This document shows positions 23,279 to 32,168 of a stretch of 64,000 bases of DNA, one piece after another. Made by a program: the position numbers and the translations under genes. Below the pieces are notes generated by a model. The model did no database searches and was not told the DNA's origin. It worked only from the letters and a program-made list of their open reading frames with translations. The stretch comes from Actinomycetales bacterium (lineage in GTDB: Bacteria; Actinomycetota; Actinomycetes; Actinomycetales; Dermatophilaceae), in assembly GCA_016711095.1 (NCBI GenBank), contig JADJTP010000002.1, positions 372,001 to 436,000 on the forward strand, read 5' to 3'. The stretch's first letter is position 1, and every line of letters begins with the position of its first letter.

Positions 23279-25270
23279 GTGGCTGACCCGTCGACGTATC
23301 GACCGGTTCCCGGCGAGATCCCCCTCGCCCCGGGGGTCTACCGATTCCGCGATGCCCACGGGCGTGTGATCTACGTCGGCAAGGCCAAGTCGTTGCGGCC
23401 CCGGTTGTCGTCCTACTTCCAGGACCTCGCCGCTCTGCATCCCCGGACGGCGACGATGGTCCGCACCGGTGCGAGTGTCGAGTGGACCGTGGTCGCCTCA
23501 GAGGTGGAGGCCCTCCAGCTTGAGTACTCGTGGATCAAGGAGTTCGATCCGCGGTTCAACGTCCGCTACCGCGATGACAAGTCCTATCCGTTCCTCGCGG
23601 TGACGCTCGGTGACGAGTTTCCGCGGGCCCAGGTGCTGCGCGGTGCCAAGCGCAAGGGCACCCGCTACTTCGGACCGTATTCGCACGCATGGGCGATTCG
23701 CGAGACCCTCGACCTGCTGCTGCGCGTCTTCCCAGTGCGCACCTGCTCGACGGGCGTCTTCAAACGGGCCGCCCAGAGCGGTCGACCCTGCCTGCTCGGA
23801 TACCTCGACAAGTGCTCAGCTCCGTGTGTTGGGCGGGTGAGTCCCGACGAGCACCGGGCGATCGCCGAGGACTTCTGCGATTTCATGGCCGGCAACACCG
23901 ACCGCTTCGTGCGTCGCGCCGACCGGGCGATGAAGCAGGCCTCCGCGGACCTGGAGTTCGAGCGTGCCGCGCGGTTGCGGGACGACCTCCAAGCTTTGCG
24001 CACGGCCCTTGAGAAGAACACGGTCGTTTTGGGGGACGGCACCGATGCCGACGTGTTCGCGGTCGCCGACGACGACCTCGAAGCAGCAGTGCAGGTCTTC
24101 CACGTCCGGGCTGGGCGCGTCCGAGGCCAACGGGGCTGGGTCGTCGACAAGGAGCACGAGCAACTGCCCGACCTGGTGGAACACCTGCTTCAGCAGGTCT
24201 ACGGCGATCAACCGCCCGAGGCGGTGCCACGTGAGGTTCTGCTGCCGGTTCTGCCGACCGACCCCGCCCCGGTCGCCCTGTGGCTCGCCCGACGCCGCGG
24301 AGCCCGGGTCGACCTGCGCGTGCCTCAGCGGGGGGACAAGCGGGCCCTCATGGAGACCGTCGGACGCAACGCCAAGGAGTCACTCGCTCGGCACAAACTC
24401 ACCCGCGCCGGCGACCTCACCGCGCGCAGCACCGCCTTACGCGAGCTGCACGAGGCGCTCAACCTGCCGGAGGCACCCCTGCGCATCGAGTGCTTCGACG
24501 TTTCGCACGTCCAAGGCACCAACATCGTCGCCTCGATGGTGGTCTTCGAGGACGGCCTCGCTCGGACGTCGGAGTACCGGCGATTCATCGTGGGTGGGCC
24601 GACGACTGGCGGCGGCGACCTCGCCGTCATCGACGACCTGGCTGCCATGCGCGACGTGCTCAGCCGGAGGTTCTCCCGGCTAAAGCTCGCCCAGGCGGAC
24701 AGCGGTGCCGCGAGTCGGATCGACCCTGACACCGGCCGGCCGCGAAAGTTCGCCTATCGGCCAAACCTCGTGGTCGTCGACGGTGGCCCCCCGCAGGTCG
24801 CCGTAGCCGCAGCCGTACTGGCCGAACTCGACCTCCCGGACATCGCACTCGTCGGCCTGGCCAAGCGGCTCGAGGAGGTGTGGGTGGCCAACCAAGACCA
24901 CCCCGTCATTCTGCCCCGAGCCAGTGAGGGTCTCTATCTTCTGCAGCGGGTCCGTGACGAGGCACACCGCTTCGCCATCACCTTCCATCGTCAGCGCAGG
25001 TCGAAGGCGATGACTGAATCGGTGCTCGACGGCATACCTGGGTTGGGGAAAGCCCGAAGCGCGGCCCTGCTGGCACACTTCGGGTCGGTCCGACGACTGC
25101 GAGCGGCGACCCCGGCCGACTTGATGGCCGTCACCGGAATCGGGCCGGCACTCGCCTCCGCGATCGTGGGGGCCATGACCAGGGACTCGGCATCGGCCGC
25201 TGCGGGCGTTAACGTGGCGACCGGCGAAGTCCTTGACGACATCGAGGTCACGCCCGATCCCGGCCGTTGA
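23279..25270 (+). CDS. uvrC: Excinuclease ABC subunit C
   Basis: 663 aa. UvrC cuts DNA on both sides of a lesion after UvrA and UvrB load. Domains in order: GIY-YIG nuclease (GVYRFRDAHGRVIYVGKAKSLRPR, residues ~20-43), a cysteine-containing linker (CLLGYLDKCSAPCVG), the UVR motif that binds UvrB (ADLEFERAARLRDDLQAL), the RNase H-like nuclease (IECFDVSHVQGTNIVASMVVFEDG ... VVVDGGPPQVA) and C-terminal helix-hairpin-helix repeats (LDGIPGLGKARS, MAVTGIGPALA). It heads the conserved uvrC-rapZ-yvcK run. Confidence 0.95.
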   Translation: MADPSTYRPVPGEIPLAPGVYRFRDAHGRVIYVGKAKSLRPRLSSYFQDLAALHPRTATMVRTGASVEWTVVASEVEALQLEYSWIKEFDPRFNVRYRDDKSYPFLAVTLGDEFPRAQVLRGAKRKGTRYFGPYSHAWAIRETLDLLLRVFPVRTCSTGVFKRAAQSGRPCLLGYLDKCSAPCVGRVSPDEHRAIAEDFCDFMAGNTDRFVRRADRAMKQASADLEFERAARLRDDLQALRTALEKNTVVLGDGTDADVFAVADDDLEAAVQVFHVRAGRVRGQRGWVVDKEHEQLPDLVEHLLQQVYGDQPPEAVPREVLLPVLPTDPAPVALWLARRRGARVDLRVPQRGDKRALMETVGRNAKESLARHKLTRAGDLTARSTALRELHEALNLPEAPLRIECFDVSHVQGTNIVASMVVFEDGLARTSEYRRFIVGGPTTGGGDLAVIDDLAAMRDVLSRRFSRLKLAQADSGAASRIDPDTGRPRKFAYRPNLVVVDGGPPQVAVAAAVLAELDLPDIALVGLAKRLEEVWVANQDHPVILPRASEGLYLLQRVRDEAHRFAITFHRQRRSKAMTESVLDGIPGLGKARSAALLAHFGSVRRLRAATPADLMAVTGIGPALASAIVGAMTRDSASAAAGVNVATGEVLDDIEVTPDPGR

Positions 25271-25300
25271 TCAGCCGCCGCTCAAGGAGGGAGTCTCGAC

Positions 25301-26239
25301 ATGGGGGAGCACCCCGCGGAACGCGAGTCCGCCGAAGGCCTGCGCGCCCTGGTGGGCGAGTCCGACCGTCAGCCGCTGGTCGTCATCACCGGGATGAGCG
25401 GGGCCGGGCGCTCGACGGCCGCCAAGGTCCTCGAGGACAACGGCTGGCTCGTCGTCGACAACCTCCCTCCGCAGCTGTTGCCAGCGTTGGAGCTGTTGAG
25501 AGAAGGAGCCCGCGCGTCCGGCTCCAACGGGGCATCGCCCCGACTGGCAGTCGTCATCGATTCCCGGACGAGATGGCTGGCCGAGCCGGACAGCCGCATT
25601 CTCGAGCAGCTCACCAGCACCGGAGAACGGCCGGTGCTCGTCTTCCTCGACTCGACCGACGAGGCCCTGGTGCGGCGGTTCGAGAGCGTCCGGCGCCCGC
25701 ACCCGCTGCAAGGTCAGGGCCGCCTGCTCGACGCCATCGCCGCCGAGCGGGCCGTGATGGCCGATCTGCGATCAGAGGCCGATGTCATCATCGACACGTC
25801 GGGCCTCAACGTGCACCAGCTCACCGCGAAGGTGTCCACCCTGCTCGATGCCAGCCTCGCGTCCCGGGTGCGATTGGCCGTGATGTCATTCGGGTTCAAA
25901 TACGGTGTGCCCCTCGACGCGGACTTCGTCATGGACATGCGCTTCCTTCCCAACCCGTTCTGGGTGCCCGAGCTGCGGAACCTCGCCGGCACCGACGAGC
26001 CGGTCGCGAAATATGTCCTCGGACAAGCGGGAGCCCAGGAGTTCCTCGACCGAGCCAAAGCCCTATTCGAGCCGGTGGTGGCGGGCTACCGCCGTGAAGG
26101 TCGCCGCTACGCCACCATCGCCGTCGGGTGCACCGGTGGAAAGCACCGCTCCGTCGCCATGACAGAAGCGCTGGCAACGAGCTTCGATCCGCACCACGTC
26201 GTCGCCTTCGTCGTGCACCGCGACCTGGGTCGGGAATGA
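25301..26239 (+). CDS. rapZ: RapZ family nucleotide-binding protein (RNase adapter)
   Basis: 312 aa. An N-terminal P-loop (GMSGAGRST) and DNLPP follow the RapZ/YvcJ pattern, and the C-terminal domain ends with GCTGGKHRSVAMTE. In enterobacteria RapZ senses glucosamine-6-phosphate and directs an RNase to small RNAs; in actinobacteria the exact role is unclear, and the gene is kept beside yvcK and whiA. It is preceded by AAGGAGGG and starts 30 bp after uvrC. Confidence 0.92.
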   Translation: MGEHPAERESAEGLRALVGESDRQPLVVITGMSGAGRSTAAKVLEDNGWLVVDNLPPQLLPALELLREGARASGSNGASPRLAVVIDSRTRWLAEPDSRILEQLTSTGERPVLVFLDSTDEALVRRFESVRRPHPLQGQGRLLDAIAAERAVMADLRSEADVIIDTSGLNVHQLTAKVSTLLDASLASRVRLAVMSFGFKYGVPLDADFVMDMRFLPNPFWVPELRNLAGTDEPVAKYVLGQAGAQEFLDRAKALFEPVVAGYRREGRRYATIAVGCTGGKHRSVAMTEALATSFDPHHVVAFVVHRDLGRE

Positions 26240-26273
26240 CCATGAGTCGCAGGCGGTCCGCCGGCGGCGCCCC

Positions 26274-27224
26274 ATGAGCGGGCCGCGCGTCGTCGCCCTC
26301 GGCGGCGGACACGGATTGGCTGCCTCCCTAGGAGCCCTGCGGCTGGTCACCGACCAGATCACCGCGGTCGTCACCGTCGCCGACGACGGCGGCTCGTCGG
26401 GGCGGCTACGCGCGGAGTTCGACGTCCTTCCGCCAGGGGATCTCAGGATGGCTCTCGCCGCCCTGTGCGACGACCGCGAATGGGGCCAGATCTGGAGGGA
26501 TGTCCTGCAGCACCGGTTCGGGGGCACCGGACCGCTGGCCGGCCATGCCTTGGGCAACCTGCTCATCGTCGCCCTGTGGGACCAACTCGGGGACACCGTG
26601 GCGGGCCTGGACCTCGTGGGTCGTCTGCTCGACTCGCGCGGCCGGGTCCTTCCGATGGCGGGTCAACCGCTGCAGATCGAAGCAGAGATCCTCGGCGACG
26701 ATCCGTCGGAACCTCAGGCCGTGCAGGTCGTCCGCGGTCAGCACAAGGTGGCCTCCTCGCTCGGACGAGTGCTCAATATCCGCCTCGTGCCTGAGGTACC
26801 ACGCTCCTGCCCCGAGGCGCTGGAGGCCATCTCACAGGCCGAGTGGGTCTTCCTCGGCCCGGGGTCGTGGTTCACATCGGTCCTGCCGCACGTGCTGGTG
26901 CCGGGGTTGCGGGAGGCGTTGGCGAGCACCTCGGCTCAACGCGTGCTCAACCTCAACCTCGATGTGCACCGTGGCGAGACGAAGGGCTATCGCGCGGTCG
27001 ATCACCTCACGTCCCTGGCGCACCATGCACCCGAATTGCAGATCGACGTGGTCCTGGCCGATCCGAGCGCGGTGGATGACGCGGCCGAGGTCCGGGCCGT
27101 TGCGGCGGTCCTGGGCGCCGAACTCGTCATCGCCCCGGTCGCCGCGATGTCCCGGCCCGGCCACCACGACACGCTGCGGCTCGCCGCGGCATACCGCGAT
27201 CTGCTGGCCGAGCGCAGCGCGTGA
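26274..27224 (+). CDS. yvcK: YvcK/CofD-like gluconeogenesis factor
   Basis: 316 aa. The N-terminal RVVALGGGHGLAASLGALR and VTVADDGGSSGRLR segments are typical of the YvcK family, which is related to CofD (2-phospho-lactate transferase). Members bind UDP-sugars and affect cell-wall precursor supply and growth on gluconeogenic carbon sources. It begins 34 bp after rapZ. An ATG at 26242 is out of frame and stops at once, so 26274 is used. A hairpin follows the gene before whiA. Confidence 0.92.
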   Translation: MSGPRVVALGGGHGLAASLGALRLVTDQITAVVTVADDGGSSGRLRAEFDVLPPGDLRMALAALCDDREWGQIWRDVLQHRFGGTGPLAGHALGNLLIVALWDQLGDTVAGLDLVGRLLDSRGRVLPMAGQPLQIEAEILGDDPSEPQAVQVVRGQHKVASSLGRVLNIRLVPEVPRSCPEALEAISQAEWVFLGPGSWFTSVLPHVLVPGLREALASTSAQRVLNLNLDVHRGETKGYRAVDHLTSLAHHAPELQIDVVLADPSAVDDAAEVRAVAAVLGAELVIAPVAAMSRPGHHDTLRLAAAYRDLLAERSA

Positions 27225-27294
27225 TGCGAGCGCCGGACATGACCGTCTGAGCTGTAGCTCCGGGGCGCCAAGCGCGCCTGAGAGTGTGGGAGAT

Positions 27295-27327
27295 CAGACG
27301 CGCCGTTGTGGCACTCGGGCGCGTCTG
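27295..27327 (+). terminator. Hairpin between yvcK and whiA
   Basis: Arms CAGACGCGCC (27295-27304) and GGCGCGTCTG (27318-27327) form a 10-bp perfect stem with a 13-nt loop. It may end the uvrC-rapZ-yvcK transcript, or act as an operator, because a -10-like hexamer starts 8 bp downstream. Confidence 0.6.
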
Positions 27328-27334
27328 GATCCGT

Positions 27335-27340
27335 TAGGCT
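27335..27340 (+). promoter_or_regulatory. Candidate -10 element for whiA
   Basis: TAGGCT at 27335 would place the transcription start near 27347, giving a leader of about 67 nt before whiA. No clear -35 is seen. Confidence 0.4.
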
Positions 27341-27413
27341 GACGCGGCAGTCGCCACCCAGGGGGCGTGGGTCGATACCGATTCGGTGACCAGAACAAGG
27401 GCAGGTTCAGTCG

Positions 27414-28391
27414 ATGGCCATGACTGCGAGGGTCAAGGACGAATTGTCGCGACTCGACGTCACCAAGCCCTGTTGCCGCAAGGCAGAGGTCTCGGCCACG
27501 CTGCGTTTCGCGGGGGGACTGCACATCGTCGGCGGCCAGATCGTTGTCGAAGCCGAGCTGGATACCGCCAACGCGGTGCGCCGACTGCGCCGGGACATTG
27601 CCGAGGTCTACGGTCATCGCGCGGAGGTCGTCGTCATGTCCGGAGGCGGGTTCCGCCGCGGTAATCGTTACGTCGTGCGGGTCGTCGAGGAGGGCGCCAC
27701 TCTCGCTCGGCAGACGGGCCTCGTCGACGCGCGCGGGCGGCCGGTCCGTGGGCTGCCCCCCAAAGTGGTCTCCGGCAGCGCCTGCGACGCCGAAGCGGCC
27801 TGGCGTGGGGCGTTCCTCGCGCACGGCTCGCTCACCGAGCCGGGGCGTTCCAGCGCCCTGGAGGTGACCTGCCCCGGGCCCGAAGCAGCGTTGGCGCTCG
27901 TCGGTGCTGCCCGACGACTCGGGGTGCAAGGCAAGGCCCGCGAGGTGCGCGGGGTCGACCGCGTCGTCATCCGCGACGGCGACGCCATCGCCGCGATGCT
28001 CACCCGGCTCGGCGCGCATGACGCCGTCCTGGCCTGGGAGGAACGCCGGATGCGCCGCGAGGTGCGCGCCACGGCCAACCGACTCGCCAACTTCGACGAC
28101 GCCAACCTGCGTCGGTCGGCCCGCGCCGCGGTCGCTGCCGGCGCCCGCGTGGAGCGTGCGCTGGAGATCCTCGGCGACGAGGCACCAGACCATCTCAAGG
28201 AGGCCGGGGCCCTGCGCCTGGAGCACAAGCAAGCCTCCCTTGAGGAGCTCGGTCAGCTCGCCGTGCCACCGATGACCAAGGACGCCGTCGCCGGTCGGAT
28301 CCGACGGCTGCTGGCGATGGCCGACAAGAAGGCAGCCGATCTGGGGCTGCCCGGCACCGACTCCGGACTCACGCCGGACATGCTCGACTAG
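27414..28391 (+). CDS. whiA: Sporulation/cell-division transcription regulator WhiA
   Basis: 325 aa. The N-terminus MAMTARVKDELSRLDVTKPCCRKAEVSATLRFAGGLH is the WhiA/DUF199 hallmark; the first part is a degenerate LAGLIDADG homing-endonuclease fold and the C-terminal part is a helix-turn-helix (LKEAGALRLEHKQASLEELGQL). In Streptomyces WhiA acts with WhiB on cell-division genes; orthologues are in nearly all Gram-positives, including non-sporulating ones. It is in the conserved place after yvcK and before gap, with its own likely promoter. Confidence 0.95.
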   Translation: MAMTARVKDELSRLDVTKPCCRKAEVSATLRFAGGLHIVGGQIVVEAELDTANAVRRLRRDIAEVYGHRAEVVVMSGGGFRRGNRYVVRVVEEGATLARQTGLVDARGRPVRGLPPKVVSGSACDAEAAWRGAFLAHGSLTEPGRSSALEVTCPGPEAALALVGAARRLGVQGKAREVRGVDRVVIRDGDAIAAMLTRLGAHDAVLAWEERRMRREVRATANRLANFDDANLRRSARAAVAAGARVERALEILGDEAPDHLKEAGALRLEHKQASLEELGQLAVPPMTKDAVAGRIRRLLAMADKKAADLGLPGTDSGLTPDMLD

Positions 28392-28427
28392 GTCCCCACC
28401 CGGACGAGCGCCCGGCAGCACCGTTCC

Positions 28428-28476
28428 GTCACGTGAAAGTCACCGTCAGGTCACCCCCAAGCCCCCGTCAAGTCAC
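28428..28476 (+). promoter_or_regulatory. Helically phased GTCAC direct repeats upstream of gap
   Basis: GTCAC occurs at 28428, 28439, 28450 and 28472, spaced 11, 11 and 22 bp, so all copies face the same side of the helix. The units extend to GTCAGGTCAC and GTCAAGTCAC. The array lies about 90-140 bp upstream of the candidate gap -10 and looks like a binding site for an unknown regulator. Confidence 0.5.
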
Positions 28477-28568
28477 CCTGCTGTGGCTTCGGGGCATCCG
28501 GGTCCGGGACCTATGTCCTGACCTGATCCCGAGGGCGGAACCACTTCGGCCGAGGGCCTGCCGAGGAC

Positions 28569-28574
28569 TAGGGT
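28569..28574 (+). promoter_or_regulatory. Candidate -10 element of the gap-pgk-tpiA promoter
   Basis: TAGGGT at 28569 with a weak TTCGGC 18 bp upstream. The transcription start would be near 28581, giving an 87-nt leader to gap. Confidence 0.4.
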
Positions 28575-28667
28575 TGAGCGCAGTACCACGGGCTGCCTCG
28601 ACGGCCGCCGGTCGTTTGACGCCGCCCGGGGGCGTGTCCATCGAGTCCCGTCGGAAGGTTTGTTCAC

Positions 28668-29672
28668 ATGACCGTCAAGGTTGGCATCAACGGCTTCGGC
28701 CGCATCGGCCGCAACTTCTATCGCGCCGTCGTCGTCTCCGGCGCCGACATCGAGGTCGTGGCCGTCAACGACCTCACCGACAACAAGAGCCTTGCGCACT
28801 TGCTGAAGTACGACTCGATCCTGGGCCGTTTCCCGGGTGAGGTGACCTACGACGAGACCTCGATCACCGCCGGCGGAAAGACCTTCGCCGCGTGGGCCGA
28901 GCGCGACCCGGCCAAGCTCGACTGGGCCAGTGTCGGCGCCGACATCGTCATCGAGTCCACCGGCTTCTTCACCGACGCGACCAAGGCCAAGGCCCACATC
29001 GACGGTGGCGCCAAGAAGGTCATCATCTCGGCACCCGCGTCCAACGAGGACATCACCATCGTCATGGGCGTCAACGACTCGCAGTACGACCCGGCCCAGC
29101 ACACGGTGATCTCCAACGCGTCGTGCACGACCAACTGCCTGGCGCCGATGGCCAAGGCACTCAACGACGGACTGGGCATCGTCAAGGGCCTCATGACGAC
29201 GATCCACGCCTACACCCAGGACCAGAATCTTCAGGACGCCCCGCACAAGGACCTGCGTCGGGCCCGCGCTGCCGGGCTCAACATGGTGCCGACGACGACC
29301 GGCGCCGCCAAGGCCGTCTCGCTCGTGCTCCCCGAGCTCAAGGGCAAGCTCGACGGCTACGCGATGCGCGTGCCGATCGCGACCGGCTCGGCGACCGACC
29401 TCACCTTCGAAGCCGCTCGCGAGACGACCGCCGAAGAGGTCAACGCGATCGTCAAGGCCGCGGCCGATGGCCCGCTCAAGGGCTACCTCGTCTACACCGA
29501 GGACCCGATCGTGTCGAAGGACATCGAAACGGACCCGGCCTCCTGCGTTTTCGACGCGCCGCTGACGAAGGTCATCGGCAACCAGGTCAAGGTGCTCGGC
29601 TGGTATGACAACGAGTGGGGTTACAGCAACCGGCTCGTGGACCTCAGCCTGCTGGTGGGCTCCAAGCTCTGA
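28668..29672 (+). CDS. gap: Glyceraldehyde-3-phosphate dehydrogenase
   Basis: 334 aa, the usual length. It oxidises glyceraldehyde-3-phosphate to 1,3-bisphosphoglycerate. The NAD site GINGFGRIGRNFYRA is at the N-terminus, the catalytic Cys is in SNASCTTNCLAP and the C-terminal WYDNEWGYSNR is intact. A GGAAGG ribosome binding site precedes ATG 28668. It is the first gene of gap-pgk-tpiA, so the middle of glycolysis is made from one operon, as in many actinobacteria. Confidence 0.97.
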   Translation: MTVKVGINGFGRIGRNFYRAVVVSGADIEVVAVNDLTDNKSLAHLLKYDSILGRFPGEVTYDETSITAGGKTFAAWAERDPAKLDWASVGADIVIESTGFFTDATKAKAHIDGGAKKVIISAPASNEDITIVMGVNDSQYDPAQHTVISNASCTTNCLAPMAKALNDGLGIVKGLMTTIHAYTQDQNLQDAPHKDLRRARAAGLNMVPTTTGAAKAVSLVLPELKGKLDGYAMRVPIATGSATDLTFEAARETTAEEVNAIVKAAADGPLKGYLVYTEDPIVSKDIETDPASCVFDAPLTKVIGNQVKVLGWYDNEWGYSNRLVDLSLLVGSKL

Positions 29673-29734
29673 CCCCTGCGGGCGGCAGTAGAGACGCACG
29701 ACCACGACGAACAACGTAGGAAAGGGTTGGCACC

Positions 29735-30937
29735 GTGAAGACCATCACCGGACTCGGCGACCTGCGCGGCAAGCGCGTGCTCGTCCGCTCGGATCTCAAC
29801 GTTCCACTCGACGGTGACAAGAACATCACCGACGACGGGCGGATCCGGGCCTCGGTGCCGACCATCAAGGCTCTGACTGAGGCGGGCGCACGCGTTGTCG
29901 TGTGCGCCCACCTCGGCCGTCCGAAGGGCGCCCCGGAGGAGAAGTACTCTCTCGCTCCGGTCGTCGGCCGGATGAGCGAGCTGCTGGGACAGCCGGTTTC
30001 CTTCGCTACCGACACCGTGGGGCCGTCCGCTCATGCGGTTGTCGCGGCCCTGGCCGACGGCCAGGTCGCACTGCTGGAGAACATCCGCTTCAACGCCGGC
30101 GAGACGAGCAAGGACGAGGCGGAGCGGGCAGTCTTCGCCGCCCAGCTTGCCGAGCTTGCCGACGCCTTCGTCTCCGACGGTTTCGGGGTCGTGCACCGCA
30201 AGCAAGCATCGGTGTATGACATCGCGCGGATCCTCCCCTCGGCGATGGGTGGCCTCGTCGCCGCCGAGGTCGAGGTGCTCAAGCGCCTCACCGAGGACCC
30301 CGCCCGCCCGTATGCCGTCGTGCTCGGCGGGGCGAAGGTCGCCGACAAGCTCGCGGTCATCGAGAACCTCATGAACACCGCCGACCGGCTGCTCATCGGC
30401 GGCGGCATGGCCTTCACCTTCCTCGCAGCCCAGGGCCACGAGGTCGGCACCAGCCTGCTGGACCGGGACAACCTTGAGACCTGCCGTGGCTATCTGGCCC
30501 GCGCTCAGCAGTCCGGCGTCGAGATCATCCTGCCGGTCGACGTCGTCGCCGCGAGCGCATTCTCGGCTGATGCCGATCACGACGTGGTCGCGGCCGACGC
30601 GATCCCGGCCGACCGGATGGGCCTGGACATCGGCCCGAAGTCGGCCGAGCTGTATGCGAGCAAGGTCCGCGACGCCAAGACCGTGTTCTGGAACGGCCCG
30701 ATGGGCGCGTTCGAGATGGCCCCCTATGCCGCCGGAACGCAGGCCCTCGCGGCGGCCCTGGTCGAGGCCACCGCGGACGGGGCTCTCACCGTCGTCGGCG
30801 GCGGGGACTCGGCCGCTGCGGTGCGTCAGCTCGGTTTCGTCGACGAGCAGTTCGGCCACATCTCAACCGGCGGCGGCGCGTCGTTGGAATACCTCGAGGG
30901 CAAGCAACTGCCCGGCATCGCCATCCTCAACGGCTGA
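29735..30937 (+). CDS. pgk: Phosphoglycerate kinase
   Basis: 400 aa. It transfers the acyl phosphate of 1,3-bisphosphoglycerate to ADP. The N-terminal substrate motif is VLVRSDLNVPLD, the hinge and nucleotide regions include VLGGAKVADKL, VFWNGPMGAFE and VVGGGDSAAAV. GTG 29735 follows AGGAAAGGG. It lies 62 bp after gap and 15 bp before tpiA in one operon. Second enzyme of the cluster. Confidence 0.97.
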   Translation: MKTITGLGDLRGKRVLVRSDLNVPLDGDKNITDDGRIRASVPTIKALTEAGARVVVCAHLGRPKGAPEEKYSLAPVVGRMSELLGQPVSFATDTVGPSAHAVVAALADGQVALLENIRFNAGETSKDEAERAVFAAQLAELADAFVSDGFGVVHRKQASVYDIARILPSAMGGLVAAEVEVLKRLTEDPARPYAVVLGGAKVADKLAVIENLMNTADRLLIGGGMAFTFLAAQGHEVGTSLLDRDNLETCRGYLARAQQSGVEIILPVDVVAASAFSADADHDVVAADAIPADRMGLDIGPKSAELYASKVRDAKTVFWNGPMGAFEMAPYAAGTQALAAALVEATADGALTVVGGGDSAAAVRQLGFVDEQFGHISTGGGASLEYLEGKQLPGIAILNG

Positions 30938-30952
30938 AGGAGCTTTTCGACC

Positions 30953-31741
30953 ATGACGCGCATCCCCCTGCTCGCGGGCAACTGGAAGATGAACCAGGAC
31001 CACCTGCAGGCCACCCATCTTGTCCAGAAGCTCGACTGGACGCTGCGTGACGCCAAGCACGACTACGGCGCCGTCGAGGTCGCGGTGCTGGCGCCGTTCA
31101 CCGATCTGCGCTCGGTGCAGACCCTCATCGAAGGCGACAAACTGTCCGTCCGCCTCGGCGCGCAGGACCTGTCCGTGCACGACTCGGGTGCCTACACCGG
31201 GGAGATCTCAGGGGCGTTCCTGGCCAAGCTCGGATGCACCTATGTGGCGGTTGGTCACAGTGAGCGCCGCGAATACCACAACGAGACCGACGAGGTCGTC
31301 AATGCCAAGGTCAAGGCGGCCTATCGGCACGGGCTCACCCCGATCCTCTGCTGCGGCGAGGGGCTCGAGGTCCGCAAGGCCGGCGCCCAGGTGGAGCACG
31401 TGGTCGGACAACTGACGAAGAACCTCGCGGACATCCCGGCCGCGCAGGCCGCCTCCATCGTCATCGCCTACGAGCCGATCTGGGCGATCGGCACCGGCGA
31501 GGTTGCCACCCCGGAGGATGCTCAGGAGGTGTGTGCGGCGATCCGCACGCTGCTCGCGGAGCTCTACAGCGGTGACCTTGCCGACGCCGTGCGCATCCTC
31601 TACGGCGGCTCGGTCAAGTCCTCGAACACCGCCGGGATCATGGCCAAAGAGGACGTCGACGGCGCACTCGTCGGCGGCGCATCGCTCGACCCGACCGAGT
31701 TCGCGGCGATCTGCCGGTTCCGCGAGCACGTCACAGGCTGA
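30953..31741 (+). CDS. tpiA: Triosephosphate isomerase
   Basis: 262 aa TIM barrel interconverting dihydroxyacetone phosphate and glyceraldehyde-3-phosphate. It has the N-terminal LAGNWKMN (catalytic Lys), VGHSERR (catalytic His), AYEPIWAIGTG (catalytic Glu) and the phosphate-binding LYGGSVKSSN. AAGGAG precedes ATG 30953. It ends the glycolytic operon and is followed by a strong hairpin. Confidence 0.97.
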   Translation: MTRIPLLAGNWKMNQDHLQATHLVQKLDWTLRDAKHDYGAVEVAVLAPFTDLRSVQTLIEGDKLSVRLGAQDLSVHDSGAYTGEISGAFLAKLGCTYVAVGHSERREYHNETDEVVNAKVKAAYRHGLTPILCCGEGLEVRKAGAQVEHVVGQLTKNLADIPAAQAASIVIAYEPIWAIGTGEVATPEDAQEVCAAIRTLLAELYSGDLADAVRILYGGSVKSSNTAGIMAKEDVDGALVGGASLDPTEFAAICRFREHVTG

Positions 31742-31759
31742 CGCCCTACCCACCCCCAT

Positions 31760-31797
31760 CCGTATGCCGCGCGCCCGCTCGGGGACGCGGCATACGG
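31760..31797 (+). terminator. tpiA terminator hairpin built from an inverted pair of the GTATGCCG octamer
   Basis: Arms CCGTATGCCGCG (31760-31771) and CGCGGCATACGG (31786-31797) form a 12-bp perfect stem with a 14-nt loop, 19 bp after the tpiA stop. Each arm holds one copy of the octamer that recurs through the window. There is no U tract, as is common in actinobacteria. Confidence 0.75.
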
Positions 31798-31850
31798 GCG
31801 CTCCGGCCACGCGCCTCGGCGGAGGTTCGGTGAACCAGGCGGGTGCGGGG

Positions 31851-31856
31851 TATCCT
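31851..31856 (+). promoter_or_regulatory. Candidate -10 element for secG
   Basis: TATCCT, 36 bp before the secG frame start, with a TTCGGT about 20 bp further upstream. It follows the tpiA terminator. Confidence 0.4.
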
Positions 31857-31891
31857 GACCCTCGGCCCTTGGGCCTTCGACCGACGCGAAA

Positions 31892-32155
31892 GTGGGCACG
31901 CAACTCGTGACCGTGGTGAAGATCGCCTTGCAGGTGCTGCTGGTGCTGTCCAGCCTGTTCCTGACGCTGCTCATCCTCATGCACAAGGGCAAGGGCGGTG
32001 GCCTGTCGGACATGTTCGGCGGAGGGATGTCCAGTTCACTCGGCGGGTCGACCGTGGCCGAGCGCAACCTCGACCGTTTCACGATCGCGGTGGCCATCCT
32101 GTGGTTCGCGGCTGTCGTCGGCCTCGGCCTCATTGAACGTTTCGTCGCGGCCTGA
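31892..32155 (+). CDS. secG: Preprotein translocase subunit SecG
   Basis: Up to 87 aa. Two membrane spans (VVKIALQVLLVLSSLFLTLLILMH and IAVAILWFAAVVGLGLIE) enclose the conserved KGKGGGLSDMFGGG loop. SecG helps SecYEG move proteins through the membrane. GTG 31892 is the frame start; GTG 31907 (VTVVKIAL) fits the family better and would give 82 aa. No clear ribosome binding site decides between them. Its position after tpiA is the usual one in actinobacteria. Confidence 0.92.
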   Translation: MGTQLVTVVKIALQVLLVLSSLFLTLLILMHKGKGGGLSDMFGGGMSSSLGGSTVAERNLDRFTIAVAILWFAAVVGLGLIERFVAA

Positions 32156-32168
32156 GCGGGGAGAGAAC

